A stretch of 64,000 nucleotides of DNA from Chionoecetes opilio (GCA_016584305.1 JACEEZ010022590.1:270556-334555); one strand, 5' to 3'. Shown: positions 1-12,977, numbered from the stretch's first letter. Program-made: numbers and translations. Notes: a model not told the origin generated them from the letters alone.

Positions 1-1449
1 AAATAGTCCACAAGTACCGTACATACAAAATAGTCCACAAGTACCATACATACAAATAGTCCACAAGTACCGTACATACAAAATAGTCCACAAGTACCAT
101 ACATACAAAATAGTCCACAAGTACCATACATACAAAATAGTCCACAAGTACCGTACATACAAAATAGTCCACAAGTACCGTACATACAAAATAGTCCACA
201 AGTACCGTACATACAAAATAGTCCACAAGTACCGTACATACAAAATAGTCCACAAGTACCTTACATACAAAATAGTCCACAAGTACCATACATACAAAAT
301 AGACCACAAGTACCGTACATACAAAATAGTCCACAAGTACCATACATACAAAATAGTCCACAAGTACCGTACATACAAAATAGTCCACAAGTACCATACA
401 TACAAATAGTCCACAAGTACCATACATACAAAATAGTCCACAAGTACCATACATACAAAATAGTCCACAAGTACCATACATACAAAATAGTCCACAAGTA
501 CCATACATACAAATAGTCCACAAGTACCATACATACAAAATAGTCCACAAGTACCATACATACAAATAGTCCACAAGTACCATACATACAAATAGTCCAC
601 AAGTACCATACATACAAAATAGTCCACAAGTACCATACATACAAAATAGTCCACAAGTACCATACATACAAAATAGTCCACAAGTACCGTACATACAAAT
701 AGTCCACAAGTACCATACATACAAAATAGTCCACAAGTACCATACATACAAAATAGTCCACAAGTACCGTACATACAAAATAGTCCACAAGTACCGTACA
801 TACAAAATAGTCCACAAGTACCGTACATACAAAATAGTCCACAAGTACCATACATACAAAATAGTCCACAAGTACCATACATACAAATAGTCCACAAGTA
901 CCATACATACAAATAGTCCACAAGTACCGTACATACAAAATAGTCCACAAGTACCGTACATACAAAATAGTCCACAAGTACCGTACATACAAAATAGTCC
1001 ACAAGTACCATACATACAAAATAGTCCACAAGTACCTTACATACAAAATAGTCCAGAAGTACCGTACATACAAAATAGTCCACAAGTACCGTACATACAA
1101 AATAGTCCACAAGTACCTTACATACAAAATAGTCCACAAGTACCGTACATACAAAATAGTCCACAAGTACCATACATACAAAATAGTCCACAAGTACCGT
1201 ACATACAAAATAGTCCACAAGTACCATACATACAAATAGTCCACAAGTACCATACATACAAAATAGTCCACAAGTACCATACATACAAATAGTCCACAAG
1301 TACCATACATACAAAATAGTCCACAAGTACCATACATACAAAATAGTCCACAAGTACCATACATACAAATAGTCCACAAGTACCATACATACAAAATAGT
1401 CCACAAGTACCATACATACAAATAGTCTACAAGTACCATACAAACAAAA
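1..1449. repeat. Minisatellite, 26/27-bp unit
   Basis: Tandem copies of a unit read as TAGTCCACAAGTACCATACA followed by TACAAA(A) fill the window from base 1. Units differ mainly at one A/G position (ACCATAC or ACCGTAC) and by one A, giving 26 or 27 bp. Roughly 54 copies are in the window and the array continues off the left edge. Its open frames are translated repeat, not genes. Confidence 0.97.
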
Positions 1450-1451
1450 TA

Positions 1452-1857
1452 CAGTAAAACCTCTCGTATTCGGACCCTCATTATTCGGACTTTGACATAA
1501 TTCGGACCTCCCTCTTTTTTTTTTTAGGGGTCAAAATTTCCTAGCTATATATACTACACCTAGATTTATTTTATTATTATTATTATTATTTTTTTTTTTT
1601 TTTTTTTTATTTTTTTATTATTTTTTTTTTATTAGGGGTCAAAATGTCCTAGCTAATATATACACCTAGACTTTTTTATTTTATTTTTTATTTTTTTAGG
1701 GGGCGAAATTTCCTAGCTAATAATATATACACCTAGATTAATTATTATTTTTTTTTTTATACATATCCCCCCATATATAATCCCCCCATTATTCGGATCC
1801 TTGCATTACTCGGACCACTCCTTGGCCCAATTAGTCCGAATATGAGAGGTTTTACTG
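1452..1857. mobile_element. Pogo/Tigger-like MITE inserted at TA
   Basis: Terminal inverted repeats begin CAGTAAAACCTCTCGTATTC and the right end is its complement with one mismatch in about 24 bases. TA lies directly outside both ends (1450-1451, 1858-1859), and removing the element rejoins a minisatellite unit. The interior is T-rich with no coding capacity. TA duplication plus CAG termini fit the Tc1/mariner-pogo superfamily. Confidence 0.9.
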
Positions 1858-1859
1858 TA

Positions 1860-1992
1860 GTCCATAAGTTCCGTACATACAAAATAGTCCACAAGTACCA
1901 TACATACAAATAGTCCACAAGTACCATACATACAAATAGTCCACAAGTACCATACATACAAATAGTCCACAAGTACCATACATACAAATAGT
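1860..1992. repeat. Minisatellite, right remnant
   Basis: About five more copies of the same 26/27-bp unit follow the MITE. The first copy has substitutions (TCCATAAGTTCC). Confidence 0.95.
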
Positions 1993-2195
1993 CTCATATG
2001 ATGAAAATTGTGAGTCAGTGCAGCTTACTCTAGTTTGTAACTCAACAAAATGAATTTGATTCGTAAGATTGGATAATGTTTTCTTGATGTGTGGGAGGCT
2101 CTTGTTCTGTAATAGTGTGGTAGTAATTGAAGTGTGGATTGAAAACTTGACCAACATAGAAATGTGTAATAGTAAAACTACCTTATTTATTTTAG

Positions 2196-5100
2196 GATTG
2201 GCACTTTGTCCAAGCATATCCTGACTATGGTGCCTACACTACCCTTCAGTACTTTGCATCGGACTGGCTCAATGAATTCTGGGAAGGTCGTAAGGATATC
2301 CAGGATGATTACCAGTTTGTCTATGTAGGACCCAAGGGCAGCTGGTGAGTGGTCGCCCCTCACCCGTGCCTCACCTGTCAGGAAGAAAGTATGGATCCTC
2401 ATAACTTGTTCCTCCCGTTGAGTTGTACTTTATTCTTATAGATCAATATTTTGTCTCGGAATAAATGATGAATACAAGTGAGAAGTGACGTACTGATGAG
2501 TGAGAGAATGTAAATGGTGATGCAAATAAGATGTTTAGGGATAGATAGGGACGGATATAGGGAGTTTTAAAAGGAGGCTAGACAATTTCATGGATGGGGA
2601 TGAAAGGTGGATGTAGGTAGTGTTAAGTAACAGAACTACCACGGGCTCTTGTAGCTTCCTTATGTTATTATGTTTGAGGTCTTCAGAAGGGGATTGTTGT
2701 GTGAAACTGAGGGAGCTTTGGGGATGAAAGTAGCAAAGGTGGTTAAGAAGGGGAGGGTGGAGGTTAAGGTAGCAGTGAAGGAAAAAAGATGCTAACAAGA
2801 ACACACCGGAAAGAAACATGCCAGAGTGCAAGAGAAACGAACGATCAATGAAATATTTGAAAATTATTGAATGTAAAAGGGGGATGAAACTTGAAAGGTG
2901 AGAGTAAAAGGAGAGCAGATGAAGATTTTGGAAGCCAACTAAGTTAGAATTACATACAAAGAGGATAAGTCATTACATTGGAAGGAAGTTAATTATGAGT
3001 GAGACCGGGAAATGAAGGGAATGAGAGGAAAGAGGTGAATGTAAGGATGTTAAAAGAGAAACAGGCTGTGAAAATAATTTGGATTTAATATTGTAAAAGT
3101 TGAATGAATGCCGAGCGAAGGTGCCTAGGAATGACAGGTGGCTGTGGGAGGGTGCATGGACAAGAGGTAATCAAAAGGGAGGAAATGAAGAGAATGATTG
3201 AAATTTCGAAGAATGGAAATATTTTTGCTATTTGGTTGAAATAGATTACTCCTAGATACAAGCATTTCAAAGTATGCTAGAAAGAATTAATGCCATTACG
3301 AATGCGGTTCTGGAACCAATTAAGTCTGTAGCATCTTTGACTGTATGTGTATCCACTCCATTATCCATTGGATAATGTCCTTCCAGTACATGAATTGTTG
3401 TTTTACTTTGAATGGACTTCGGCATTTTATAACACTGTGAATGATAGTTTAGAAAATTTATATTTAAAAATTTTGATTTATCCATGATACATCCCACCAA
3501 ATAATGTAAAAATGGAAACACCAAGTGTGACATCATTGCTGTGATCCCCCTGACAGGAGCCGGGGTCCAAGTATCTCGAGGCATTAAAATGACCAGCCTG
3601 TCACAAATCTGTGGTAGAAACATTGTCAATTAATTGTCGGTAAGGAACAGGATCATGACATTCTTAACATCATATCGATCAAGGAAGTACTTTAAGAAAT
3701 TAATTTCAAAAAATTTATGTATATAATGATTTGAATAATTTGGTTTCAGGACCCCCTTCCACGCCGACGTCTTCCGCTCCTACAGCTGGTCCACCAACAT
3801 CTGTGGACGTAAAAGATGGGTGTTTTATCCCCCGGGCGAGGAACAGTATCTCCGCGACACATATGGCACGCCTGTTTATGACATTGAATCCCCTGAATTG
3901 AGGTTAGTCTTTGAATATGAGATTTTCTTTCTCTTTTCTCTCTCCGTTGTACGTCTGGGCCTATAGTGCTGGACTGCTGGTAGGCTGTTACTCTCCAGGG
4001 TTCTGATAGTTGGCCCTTGCTCATGGTGGGGCAGACAGTATTATTATAGTATTGCCTGGGATAATATCAAAAGAATGGAGGAGAAAATGATAAAGAGTAC
4101 AGGCACTCCCCTACATACAGTAGTTGTATGCTACAACAACATTTGCATGTATTTTTTTATGCTGGGAGAGACGTGATTTTCCGATACGCGGCTCATAGAC
4201 CTGCTACATAGACTGTGTCTTGTAAGGGACTGATGTATTTTCAGTCACTCATTTAGAATTCAACCTCTTCGTTCAATTTTGCCTCTGCTAAAGAAAATGC
4301 AAGTGCCTTGTGCAAGAAATCATTCTAAAGTTGCATTACCTTAAGTTTCTTTCAATATTGTAAAGTGGATGATTTTCTTTCCTCAGGGATTCCTCAAAAT
4401 ATCCTAAAGCAGCCTCTGCCTCAGGCCGCCTTGAAGTGATACAAGAGCAAGGACAGACAGTGTTTGTGCCCTCAGGATGGCACCATCAGGTCTGGAATCT
4501 TGTAAGTTTGGGATCTAAGGTTTGATGGTTTGATACAGGTTTATAGTCTTGTGCAAAAAATTGTCCATGTTTCCTTATTGTTAGTTTTATATTCCAGTAC
4601 AGTAAAATCAAAGCAGGATAATACCAAGAAATCTGTCTTTTGTCATGTGCCACCCCTTGTTTTGGGGTAGGCCAGTTATATATGAAAATATGTACACACG
4701 CACAGAGCTGGGCACTAAATACATTGAATGTATTTAAATACTAGATACTAAATACATGGGGAGAAATGTATTTAAATACTAAGTACATTTTACGAATGTA
4801 TTTAAATACTAAATACATCAATTGTATTTGAATACATTTGTAAATACATTTTAAATACATACAAATTTTAACATGTCCGGAAAAAAATGGATTTCCTTAG
4901 ATTTTGGGTTTCCTTAGAAATTTCCTTCTCAGGTCTAAATTTGCTTAAAATAAGGAAATTTCCTTTAAAGTGGAAACACTGGTTCACTGTAAAGCCCGGT
5001 TCCCACCATCCCGCTTGTACGGCCGCCATACAACAACAAAGACGTCACAACAAAGTCTACCGCACCGCTGTACGGCTGCCGTACAAAGTTAAATTCAAGT

Positions 5101-7928
5101 CATCTCTCCCGCTCGGCGGTGTCCGCTCGAGCGGAGTTGCCAACTGTGCCCAGTTACCACAAATACCACTCAAGCGGTGATGATGGTGACGTCATTGTTG
5201 AGCGGTGTTGTTGTAAGACGGTCGTACAAGCGGGCTGATGGGAACCGGCCTTAACATCAGGGTTGCCAGATAGTTGGGCGGGTTTATGGCCAAATTAACT
5301 GATAAAAAAGTATTAAAATTTTTATATAATAGAGTATACTCATAAAAGTATTTAAATACTGTATTTAATTAAATACATGACAACCAATGTATATTCTAAA
5401 TACATTTCTAAATACACAAATGTATTTAAATACTGCCCAGCTCTGCACACGCATAAATCTTTATGTATATACTAGCCGCAAAGCCGCCCTCCGGGCGGAC
5501 TTTTTGGCTAGCTCCTGCGGAGGGCTATTGGTGGTGGGCCTTCGGCCCACCAAACACGGACTTTCCAGATAGCCCCTTCTAACTTTCCTGAAATCATGGA
5601 TGTAGAAATGTATGTATTCCCCCCACCCATTCACTCACCCATTACCCATCACCCCCCACCCATTCACTCACCCATTACCCATCACCCCCCACCCATTACC
5701 CATCACCACACACCCATTCACTCACCCATTACCCATCACCCCCCACCTATTCCCTCACCCATCACCCCCCACCCATTCACTCACCCATCACCCCACACCC
5801 ATTACCCATCACCCCACCCATTCACTCACCCATTACCCATCACCCTACATCAAGGTTTCCTCAATTCTCGCAACCCACTTTTTTCTCACAATTATCGCTA
5901 ATAGGCTGCTAAAAAAAAGGAGAAAAAAAGTGATCGGATCATCTCATAATTGGGCTTAAAACCTTCCCCTGGTCAACCCGGTTCCAAAAATGTGCCATAT
6001 GAGGTGATTGCGCCACGGGGGGCGGAACCTATACCAGACACACACACACACACACACACACACTTTCGCTTATATTTACCATTACCCCCCACCTATTCCC
6101 TCACCCATTCACTCACCCATCACCCCACCCATTCACTCACCCATTACCCATCACCCTACATCAAGGCTTCCTCAATTCTCGCAACCCACTTTTGTTTTCA
6201 CAATTCTCGCTAATAGGCTGCTAAAAAAAAAAGAGAAAAAAAAAGTGATCGGATCATCTCATAAGTGGGCTTATGACCTTCCCCTGGTCAACCAGATTCC
6301 AAAAATGTGCCATATGAGGTGTTTGCGCCACGGGGGGCGGAACCTATACCACACACACACACACACAGCAGACAGACAGACAGACAGACGACACACTTTC
6401 GCTTATATTATTATAGAAGATAGATAGATATAGTTATATATTGCATGTGTAAATTACCACAGATTAACCATTTTGTTATTTGCAGGAAGATACAATCTCT
6501 ATCAACCACAACTGGTTGAATGGCACAAACATCAACATAGCTTGGGAGTTCCTGGTAGAATCTCTCAACCAAGTAAGAATTTTTTTTATTCTACTTTCAT
6601 TGTTTATAATTTGTAAAAACATAAAAGTTAAGACAAGGAACTGGGTGGCTGCTCCATATTGCTGATCATATGTGGTATGTGTTTTTTGTCTGCAGGTGGA
6701 GTATGCCATCGAGGACTGCAGCAGCATGGATGAATGGCCGGAGCAATGTCAGCTGCTGCTTCGGGCCACCCATGGTATGGACTACCATGAATTCTATTTA
6801 CTGCTTCGCACAATTGCTCGTCGGAGGATCAACTTGATACAAGGTGGGTCATTTAATCTCACTTATTTGTACATAAGCTTTCTTTAGGCAATGTAACTTT
6901 TTTCTCTTTTAACAGGACTTGCTTTTGTAAAGATGAATAATATATTTTTTCTTTTTACATCATAAGTCTGGCTAAGGGGGAAATATTTAAAGGAATAACA
7001 AAAAGTCCGCTATGCTGCCTGACACTATGAATCAGACAAGAAGACATTTCATAAAGTGGGACGAGCCAATTTATTTACAGGTTTAGAATAACGAGATAAG
7101 GGTGTGACACAAAGATGCAGTTTAGTCTGTTTATTAATAAAATCACATGGGAACTAAAAATATATCTGTTTTCATGGGGTTCAATAGAACTTGAAAGGCC
7201 TCTCCACTTGAAGGCTGAGTATTCTAGTGTCTCCAACCGCAAACCTGCCATCGGTGTAAAACAACTTTTATACATATTTTAATCTCGTCATATAAATATA
7301 TAAGTAATTTTAAGCATTTTCACATAAAGTCAATATCTCAATGTTCTTCAGTACCGATGTGCATTCATATATACACAGATTGCATCACATCATAATATGC
7401 AAATTGATTACGCTTATAATACCGATCTTGCATAATTTAGAAGGAAAAAATAATGTTGATTATGAGTATCTTCCTACTTTATATTTTCCTCTTTCCTACC
7501 TAAGGCTTCCTAAATATGTGTGGTGGCCTTAAGTCCAGAGCAGCTCGTTCACAAAAAACACATTAATTAGCCATATAGTCAGTGCCGAGACACGGGCGAA
7601 GAATGTCTCCATATTCTCCGCATGTTGAAGGAGGCAATGTATAGGGATGGGTTGGGTCTCCCCTTCCTTGATACAAAATCCTACAAAAGCCCTGAGAGTA
7701 CTTTATAATACATTTGTTTTATTCGTTAACTTTTTAGGAAGTGAAGATGTGACCAGTTTTGGGCATTGGCATCTTGGTAAGAATCACGCAACATATGACT
7801 TGAAGAGAATCCAAGGGTGTCTTGAGAAGCTCCTGGATGATCAGCGCGTGGAACAGCTGAGAATATTTACCGAGACAGAGGAGCCACCCGTTCAGCTCTT
7901 GGAGGAGGTAGCAGTGGCTCTGTCCTGA
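2196..7928 (+). CDS. JMJD4: JmjC-domain lysyl hydroxylase, JMJD4-like (C-terminal exons)
   Basis: Six exons: 2196-2344, 3750-3902, 4387-4501, 6486-6572, 6696-6843, 7738-7928, all with AG/GT borders and compatible phases. They join to 280 codons ending in TGA at 7926-7928. The 5' exons are left of the window. The JmjC core is visible: PFHADVF supplies the HxD iron ligands, CGRKRWVFYPPG the 2-oxoglutarate-side lysine, VPSGWHHQVWNL the typical strand, and INHNWLNG the distal iron-binding His. The C-terminal helical half follows. JMJD4 is known as a 2-oxoglutarate/Fe(II) oxygenase that hydroxylates a lysine of translation termination factor eRF1; function here is inferred from family. Introns contain a LINE tail, a hAT MITE and minisatellites. 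I saw no clear AATAAA within about 500 bp after the stop. Confidence 0.9.
2557..2675 (+). mobile_element. LINE 3' end fragment (CR1-group-like)
   Basis: This matches the tail of the fuller copy at 23199-23560: the FMDGDERWM-type C-terminus codons, a stop, then the untranslated segment ending CTTGTAGCTTCCTTATG. It lies in the first visible JMJD4 intron. Confidence 0.75.
2700..3749. other. JMJD4 intron, no other feature seen
   Basis: Purine-rich at first (2680-3240), then ordinary AT-rich intron. No coding signal or repeat structure was recognised. Confidence 0.5.
4703..5445. mobile_element. hAT-type non-autonomous element with 8-bp TSD
   Basis: It begins CAGAGCTGGGCA and ends TGCCCAGCTCTG. 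The 8-bp sequence CACACGCA is duplicated exactly on both sides (4695-4702, 5446-5453), which is diagnostic of hAT transposition. Both subterminal zones are runs of self-complementary TATTTAAATAC motifs. A second element with its own inverted ends (AAGCCCGGTTCCCA / TGGGAACCGGCCTT, about 4992-5252) sits inside. A sister copy is at 54737-55439. Confidence 0.9.
4992..5252. mobile_element. Nested inverted-repeat element inside the hAT MITE
   Basis: Inverted arms of about 32 bp run inward from GCCCGGTTCCCACCATCCCG and its near complement CGGGCTGATGGGAACCGGCC. The interior has several GTACGGCNGCCGTAC-like palindromes and no ORF of note. The superfamily is not determined. Confidence 0.65.
5596..6420. 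repeat. ACCCATTCACTCACCCATT minisatellite plus a direct duplication with CA tracts
   Basis: 5620-5850 is a C-rich minisatellite of ACCCATTCACTCACCCATTA / CCCATCACCCCC units. A block of about 230 bp (from CATCACCCTACATCAAGG through the A-rich tract to GGGGGGCGGAACCTATACC and (CA)n) occurs at about 5838-6063 and again at about 6149-6366. The block just before (5473-5560) forms GC-rich hairpins such as GCCGCCCTCCGGGCGG. Likely an unclassified transposon end that duplicated with its satellite. Confidence 0.75.
6904..7737. other. JMJD4 last intron
   Basis: AT-rich intron with no recognisable coding or repeat structure. Confidence 0.5.
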
Positions 7929-8687
7929 TGATGCAGAGGTAATGTCTTATACTTACCCTATTGGATATGTCCATCATATACTTTAGGTATAGATTTACAC
8001 GTGTGTTCATACTGATTAGTACAGGATACCTTTAGTAATTTCCTTTGTCTTTCTAGTAAAATTATGAGATATACAGTTTGAAAAACAGATCTATATTATT
8101 CAGTGGGACACAGACAGATTACCATGGAACTAGGAAATGCTTTCCAAGGAAGCTTCTCATTTCAACAACAATATATCATATTATATGAGCATTCGTTAAG
8201 AGACTATCAATTTAAAAATTTCTAATTTCACGCTCTTTCGCTGTTCGAGCAATATCTGTTTGGTTATACCTGCCTACTTATTCTCAATATTTGAGTAGCT
8301 ACCTAGCATTATCCTTCTATTGTTTGTATGTCTATCATTGTTAGAAAATAATGTGTGATATCTGTGACATGCCTAGTGGTGTACAGGTACAAATGATGGT
8401 CCCTCGTGATATTCAATGAACCACTGTATATGAAAACATGTATTTGTACAAATACATAGTAAACACTCAATGGGTTAACGTGGTAATGATAAATTTTGTT
8501 AGTACATTAATTTATAAGTGTTGCGAAAGCAGATATTTCAGCTTGGTGGGCTGTTGGGAGCCCACGGGCAGGGCGAAACAGGAATAAGAGGGACGCTGAC
8601 TGCGGAGATTGTGTGCTAGCCTCTCCTCTCCCCCTTCTGAGACAGTGCTCCTGCCCTGGGCACGTATAGACAGTGCCGGAGGAAGTA
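7929..8687. other. JMJD4 3' flank
   Basis: Likely 3' UTR followed by intergenic sequence. No canonical AATAAA was found and no coding signal was recognised. Confidence 0.4.
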
Positions 8688-9672
8688 CAGGGAGGTCCCG
8701 AAGATACGAGCAGTTAGGTTCCACCTGGCATACTCGTAGAGCGAAATCTCGTATAACGAAACACATAACTAATGGTAAAATATTTGGTTCCAGGACCCCA
8801 TCAATTAAAAGAAAGAAAAAAAAAGGTGTTTTTCAAGCTAAAATAACTATAGCAAACACAACAAACTCTCAAATATAGGGCTCTATATACCACACCACCG
8901 CACAAAACACAGTGAATTAAGAGTGTGACAGCACAGTAGGACAGGGCACAAATAAGTCACAATAAGCACATTAAGTAAACTAGCAAATCACTAAAATCGA
9001 CTCACAAGGCACAATACATACAAGCAACAAAGACGTTGTATGTATTCTTGGGGACGCCGCGTGATGATACACTAGACTCGAGAGGGTACGGTAGGTAAGG
9101 GACAAGGGAGAGGTGCGCAGACCTCTTCCACTGCCCACAAACTCTTCTCTGGGCTTCTGAATCATTGTACATCGTTCACTTTTCCTCACGTTTTCCCCAA
9201 CTGAGACACGAGAGCTGGCTATTTCCACCCCTCACACCCTCCCCACACACGCTGCACCTCTCACTCGCCTCGTCTATGACTTCGTCGTACATTGACGTAT
9301 TTTGACGCTAAAACAAGGCTCGAGATAGGTTGGCAAGCGCATGTTGTTGTCTGCCTGCAGTGATGTGAATTTTTGTAGGCCACATAGTCATACCGAGCCA
9401 CCAGAATTATCATATTTTCAGATTGATTATCGTACAACCTTAGGTAAAATCAGTCTGTAAATGACTTTATAATTTTAGTAAATAACTTGTCATTTACTTT
9501 AGTAAATAACTTGTCATTTACTTTAGTAAATAACTTGGTAGTTTTACTCACCCCAGTTTGAATGTCCTAGCATTGGATTTTCGATCTCGTATGTTGAAAA
9601 TAGACCCTAATTTACACATCTCGTATCATCGGATTCTCGTATATCGAATGCTCGTATAACGGGACCTCCCTG
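8688..9672. mobile_element. Pogo-like non-autonomous element (short copy)
   Basis: Inverted ends CAGGGAGGTCCCGAAGATAC and ..TATAACGGGACCTCCCTG, with TA on both sides (8686-8687, 9673-9674). No transposase frame. The same element, longer and in the opposite orientation, is at 28533-30457. Subterminal TACGAG/CTCGTA repeats occur near both ends. Confidence 0.88.
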
Positions 9673-9894
9673 TATTGAAGTGTTTGTACCTTCAGTGACA
9701 GTGTGTATAGAAACTGACGGAATTAGAAAGCCCTGCTCTGCTCTGTCCCCCAATACAACTGTAATGCTATAAACTTGTTCATATGTAAATATGAGAAAGA
9801 AAAGGAACAGTTTCCCTTCTCCCTTGACTCTCCCTAAGTTGAAAGTCTCGAGTTGCTTGTAGTGTCCCCTCAGCCCAGCAGTTCGGTTAACGAC

Positions 9895-10632
9895 ACTTCA
9901 CCCTCTTGTTCGGGAGATCCAAGACTGGTTATTCCGACAATCCATACGCCACAAAACAATTTGCTTCTGCTGGGTACCGAGTCACGTGGATATCTCAGGC
10001 AACGAACGCGTTTATTCTTTGGCGCGCTCGGCCACTATGTCCCAATACCCCCGTTTCTCAAACTTGCCAGCTTCCGACTACTACCCTTCCTTTAAATCTT
10101 TCCTATTCGACCGCTGGCAATCCTCCTGGACCACTTTCTCTGCCAATAAACTTCGCCTGATCAAACCCTCTTCTCTCCATGGTCAAATCCTTACCACTCT
10201 AATAGACGTTGGGAGACTGCTCTCGCACGCTTACGCATAGGCCATACCAACTTCACACACTCCTATCTCATGTCACGCTCCTCCCCAACCCTCTGCACAC
10301 CCTGTCAAGTTCCTCTCACTGTCCAACATGTCCTAATATCCTGCCCGTTTCAGTTCCTTCCCTCATTTGTCCTCCCTTTCCCGACCTCCCTGTCTTGCGG
10401 ACATTCTCCCGGAATCCCCCTCCTTCTCCCTGGAAAATTTAACCTCCTTCCTCCAGCAAATCCACATCCTACATCTGATCTAACCATCCTGCTGTAAAAT
10501 TCTGTTCTTTCCTCCTCCCTTATCGTTTCACTATTATTCTTTAACCCCTCCCCTTTATATGATTTACCATAGTGCCATATGACCTCTGATGTCTGTCGCA
10601 TTCACCTTTTTAGGCATTAAATCAATCAATTG
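9895..10632 (+). mobile_element. LINE 3' end with RNase H domain (I/Jockey-type)
   Basis: A broken frame reads VREIQDWLFRQ, then CWVPSHVDISGNE (the RNase H motif of non-LTR retrotransposons), then RRWETALARLRIGHTNFTHS and a C..C...LTVQHVLISCP zinc-knuckle-like C-terminus, with at least one frame change. The 3' tail ends GGCATTAAATCAATCAAT. Two minus-strand copies of this tail are at 13836-14220 and 14803-15040. 5'-truncated and inactive. Confidence 0.85.
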
Positions 10633-10896
10633 GTTAACGACATGACTCCCCTTTTCTCCCAAATTTCCTCCTGTTTTGCTGCTCTCAGACTTACGAGAGT
10701 GGTTCCTGTGCCATCAGTTGGATAGCAGGGAAGGACATGGTCATTTCAATAATTACTTTTGACTCATAGAAGAATAATGCTTTTGCTTAATCAAATTATT
10801 CAAAGGTTATGTTAGCAGAAAATAGTAAGCAGGTAGGTCAGGTCAATATTGCCAAAATTCTTATAATTGAGCGGAGATTGCTTGTATAGTGAAATA

Positions 10897-11360
10897 CAGT
10901 AATCTCGCGTTATCCGGCGCATAGCAGTCAAGACCTTGCCGGATAACGTCGAAAGCCGGATAATGCATCACTACCCCCTAGGCCCCTCCGGCACCCACGA
11001 ACCCAATAATAACCAGCGAAAATGATGATAGCAGTAATAATAATAACAATAATAATGGCTAGAACAATATAACTAATATTAAAAACATTAATCCCCGTGT
11101 AGTGGGGGCCATCGGCGCAACACACGCTAGCAGTTTTGGCGGGCGCGGGACCGTGACGTCATGGCGGTTCCTGCAACTCACTCTGTTTACGAGCCGAATG
11201 CGCACCGAATTATCCGGCGAAAAGAAGTGCATATCGCGCCGAAATAAACGCCAGAATTTTTGCCGGATAATGCATCACATGGACGAATAGTGTTTTAATA
11301 CAGCCGAATTGCTGGCGCCGGATACGGATATTAGAACGACGGAAAAACAGGAGATTACTG
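10897..11360. mobile_element. Pogo/Tigger-like MITE
   Basis: Left end CAGTAATCTCGCGTTATCCG, right end GGAGATTACTG, TA on each side (10895-10896, 11361-11362). Internal CCGGATAA repeats are present. No coding frame. Confidence 0.82.
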
Positions 11361-11362
11361 TA

Positions 11363-12357
11363 AGTTGAAAGTTAATAAATCTTGTATCACTGAATTCTCA
11401 TTTAAGAAATGCTCGTATGACACGATATCACTGTTTTAAACAAAACTGTACTCAGTATATTGCACAGTATTCAAGAGTATTTTGAGCTACACTTAAGCCA
11501 CAGGAACAACTTTTGTATGTAATGGAGCTCATGTACTAACATTGTATGTTTGTTCAAGCGTTTTCCATAATTTCTCAGAAATAATCCTTTTTAGGCTTCA
11601 GTGAAGTGACAATACCTCCTCTTTCTGCAGTGGTTGCAGCTGGACTGGGCCTGGCAATGAAAGCATCAGGAATGGCACTGTGGTGAGGGAGTTCCATTTA
11701 CATGGCAGATGGGTAACATGTCAAGTGATATAGTAACAAATACTAAAACATGGTGCCAGATAGCTTTAACTTAGCATACATTGTGACTGAATTTGAGTTT
11801 TACATGGCCTTAGACTGGATCCTAAAATTAAGCAAAACACAAAAATGTTGGTGCTTGCATGTCTGGCAATTGCAACACCCGATCCATGTCATTGTCTCAT
11901 GGGAAGGTGGCTTTGGCACACATGTTGAATTAGGAAGTTGCAACCTGTTACAATAATAGAAACATGTCAATAAAATTTATAATCAAATCAATTACCCATT
12001 AATTAGTATTTTCCTATTTTTCCTCTACAGTAGATAACTTGTCCGAGCTTTTCTGGCATGGATCTTGTTGCTAAATTAAGATAATTTTCAATAGAATTGC
12101 AAATGGTACATAATTATGCCCAAGTATGTGAAACCTCTGTGACTCCAACAATGGTATTCTATTGTCACAGCTTCTCGTATCTGCCATAATGACCACACCA
12201 ACGATTTTAGATTAATAGATTAATTTGGATGGGCTTTCCAGCCAAACTATGGGTGTACGTGGACAATATGAAACTCCATATGAGCCCTTCAATTTACCTT
12301 AACTTAAGTCATTTCACATTAACCATTGAGGAGCACTTTCATATTAATTAATTGGAA
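11363..12357. other. Intergenic region, JMJD4 to AKR
   Basis: No gene or repeat recognised. A short splice-like segment at about 11631-11685 (CTGCAG before, GTGAGG after) is too short to support. Confidence 0.35.
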
Positions 12358-12420
12358 CATAAGAAAATAAGGAAGCTACAAGAGGCCGTGAGACCTACAC
12401 GTGGTAGTTCCTGTTAAAGT
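12358..12420 (-). mobile_element. LINE tail fragment
   Basis: Reverse complement of the LINE 3' untranslated tail (ATAAGAAAATAAGGAAGCTA start) also seen at 23500-23560 and 23762-23830. Confidence 0.7.
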
Positions 12421-12818
12421 TTTTAATCAGTTATTTTGTGTCAGTGCACTAACTTGTAGTGCCATTAGAATTCTTAAGAAAATGCGAGTAAACATGCAAA
12501 ACATACACAGGAGGTTTTATCAAATGATGAAGCTAAGCTGAACCGAAAGATATTGCTAACATAATAGATAAACAGCATTCACTACATTTACCAGCCTAAT
12601 GTTCCTCTTTAGCTAACTCAATCATAGATAAAATTAATTCAAATTCGGTGGATCAATTTTTCACACATTTTGAAGAAAAAATAACATAACATCTGATTTG
12701 TAATATCACAATTGGTCTTAGAAAATGCTATAAATATTCTAATCTTTACAAACTCAGATGAAAATAAAATATATTAACTTTTTCCATTCAAGCAACTGTA
12801 CAAGCACTATGAACCATT

Positions 12819-12977
12819 TCATGGTTCTGGTGGTGGTTTGACTAACTTTAGCTTGTAGCCATCAGGCAAAGGGTTGTCTATCTTCATCTGCATGGAGTTC
12901 CGATCCACACAAGTCAGAGTCTGTGTCATGCTGTTCAAGGTCATCATCTCCTCTTGTGTTAAGATGAAATCATAAAC
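12819..12977 (-). CDS. AKR terminal exon B' (distal, long C-terminus)
   Basis: Acceptor CAG at 12978-12980; the frame opens VYDFILTQEEM, the standard AKR strand-helix after the cofactor loop, and ends KPPPEP followed by TGA at 12819. It encodes 52 residues, including about 22 beyond the length of exon B. The C-terminal loop of AKRs shapes the substrate pocket, so B and B' would give different specificities if both are used. Confidence 0.85.
   Translation of the reverse strand, partial: VYDFILTQEEMMTLNSMTQTLTCVDRNSMQMKIDNPLPDGYKLKLVKPPPEP

Noticed and set aside
261..1481. 406-codon minus-strand open frame
   Set aside because: It is the 26/27-bp minisatellite translated (YLWTILYVR repeats), with no start context or non-repeat sequence.
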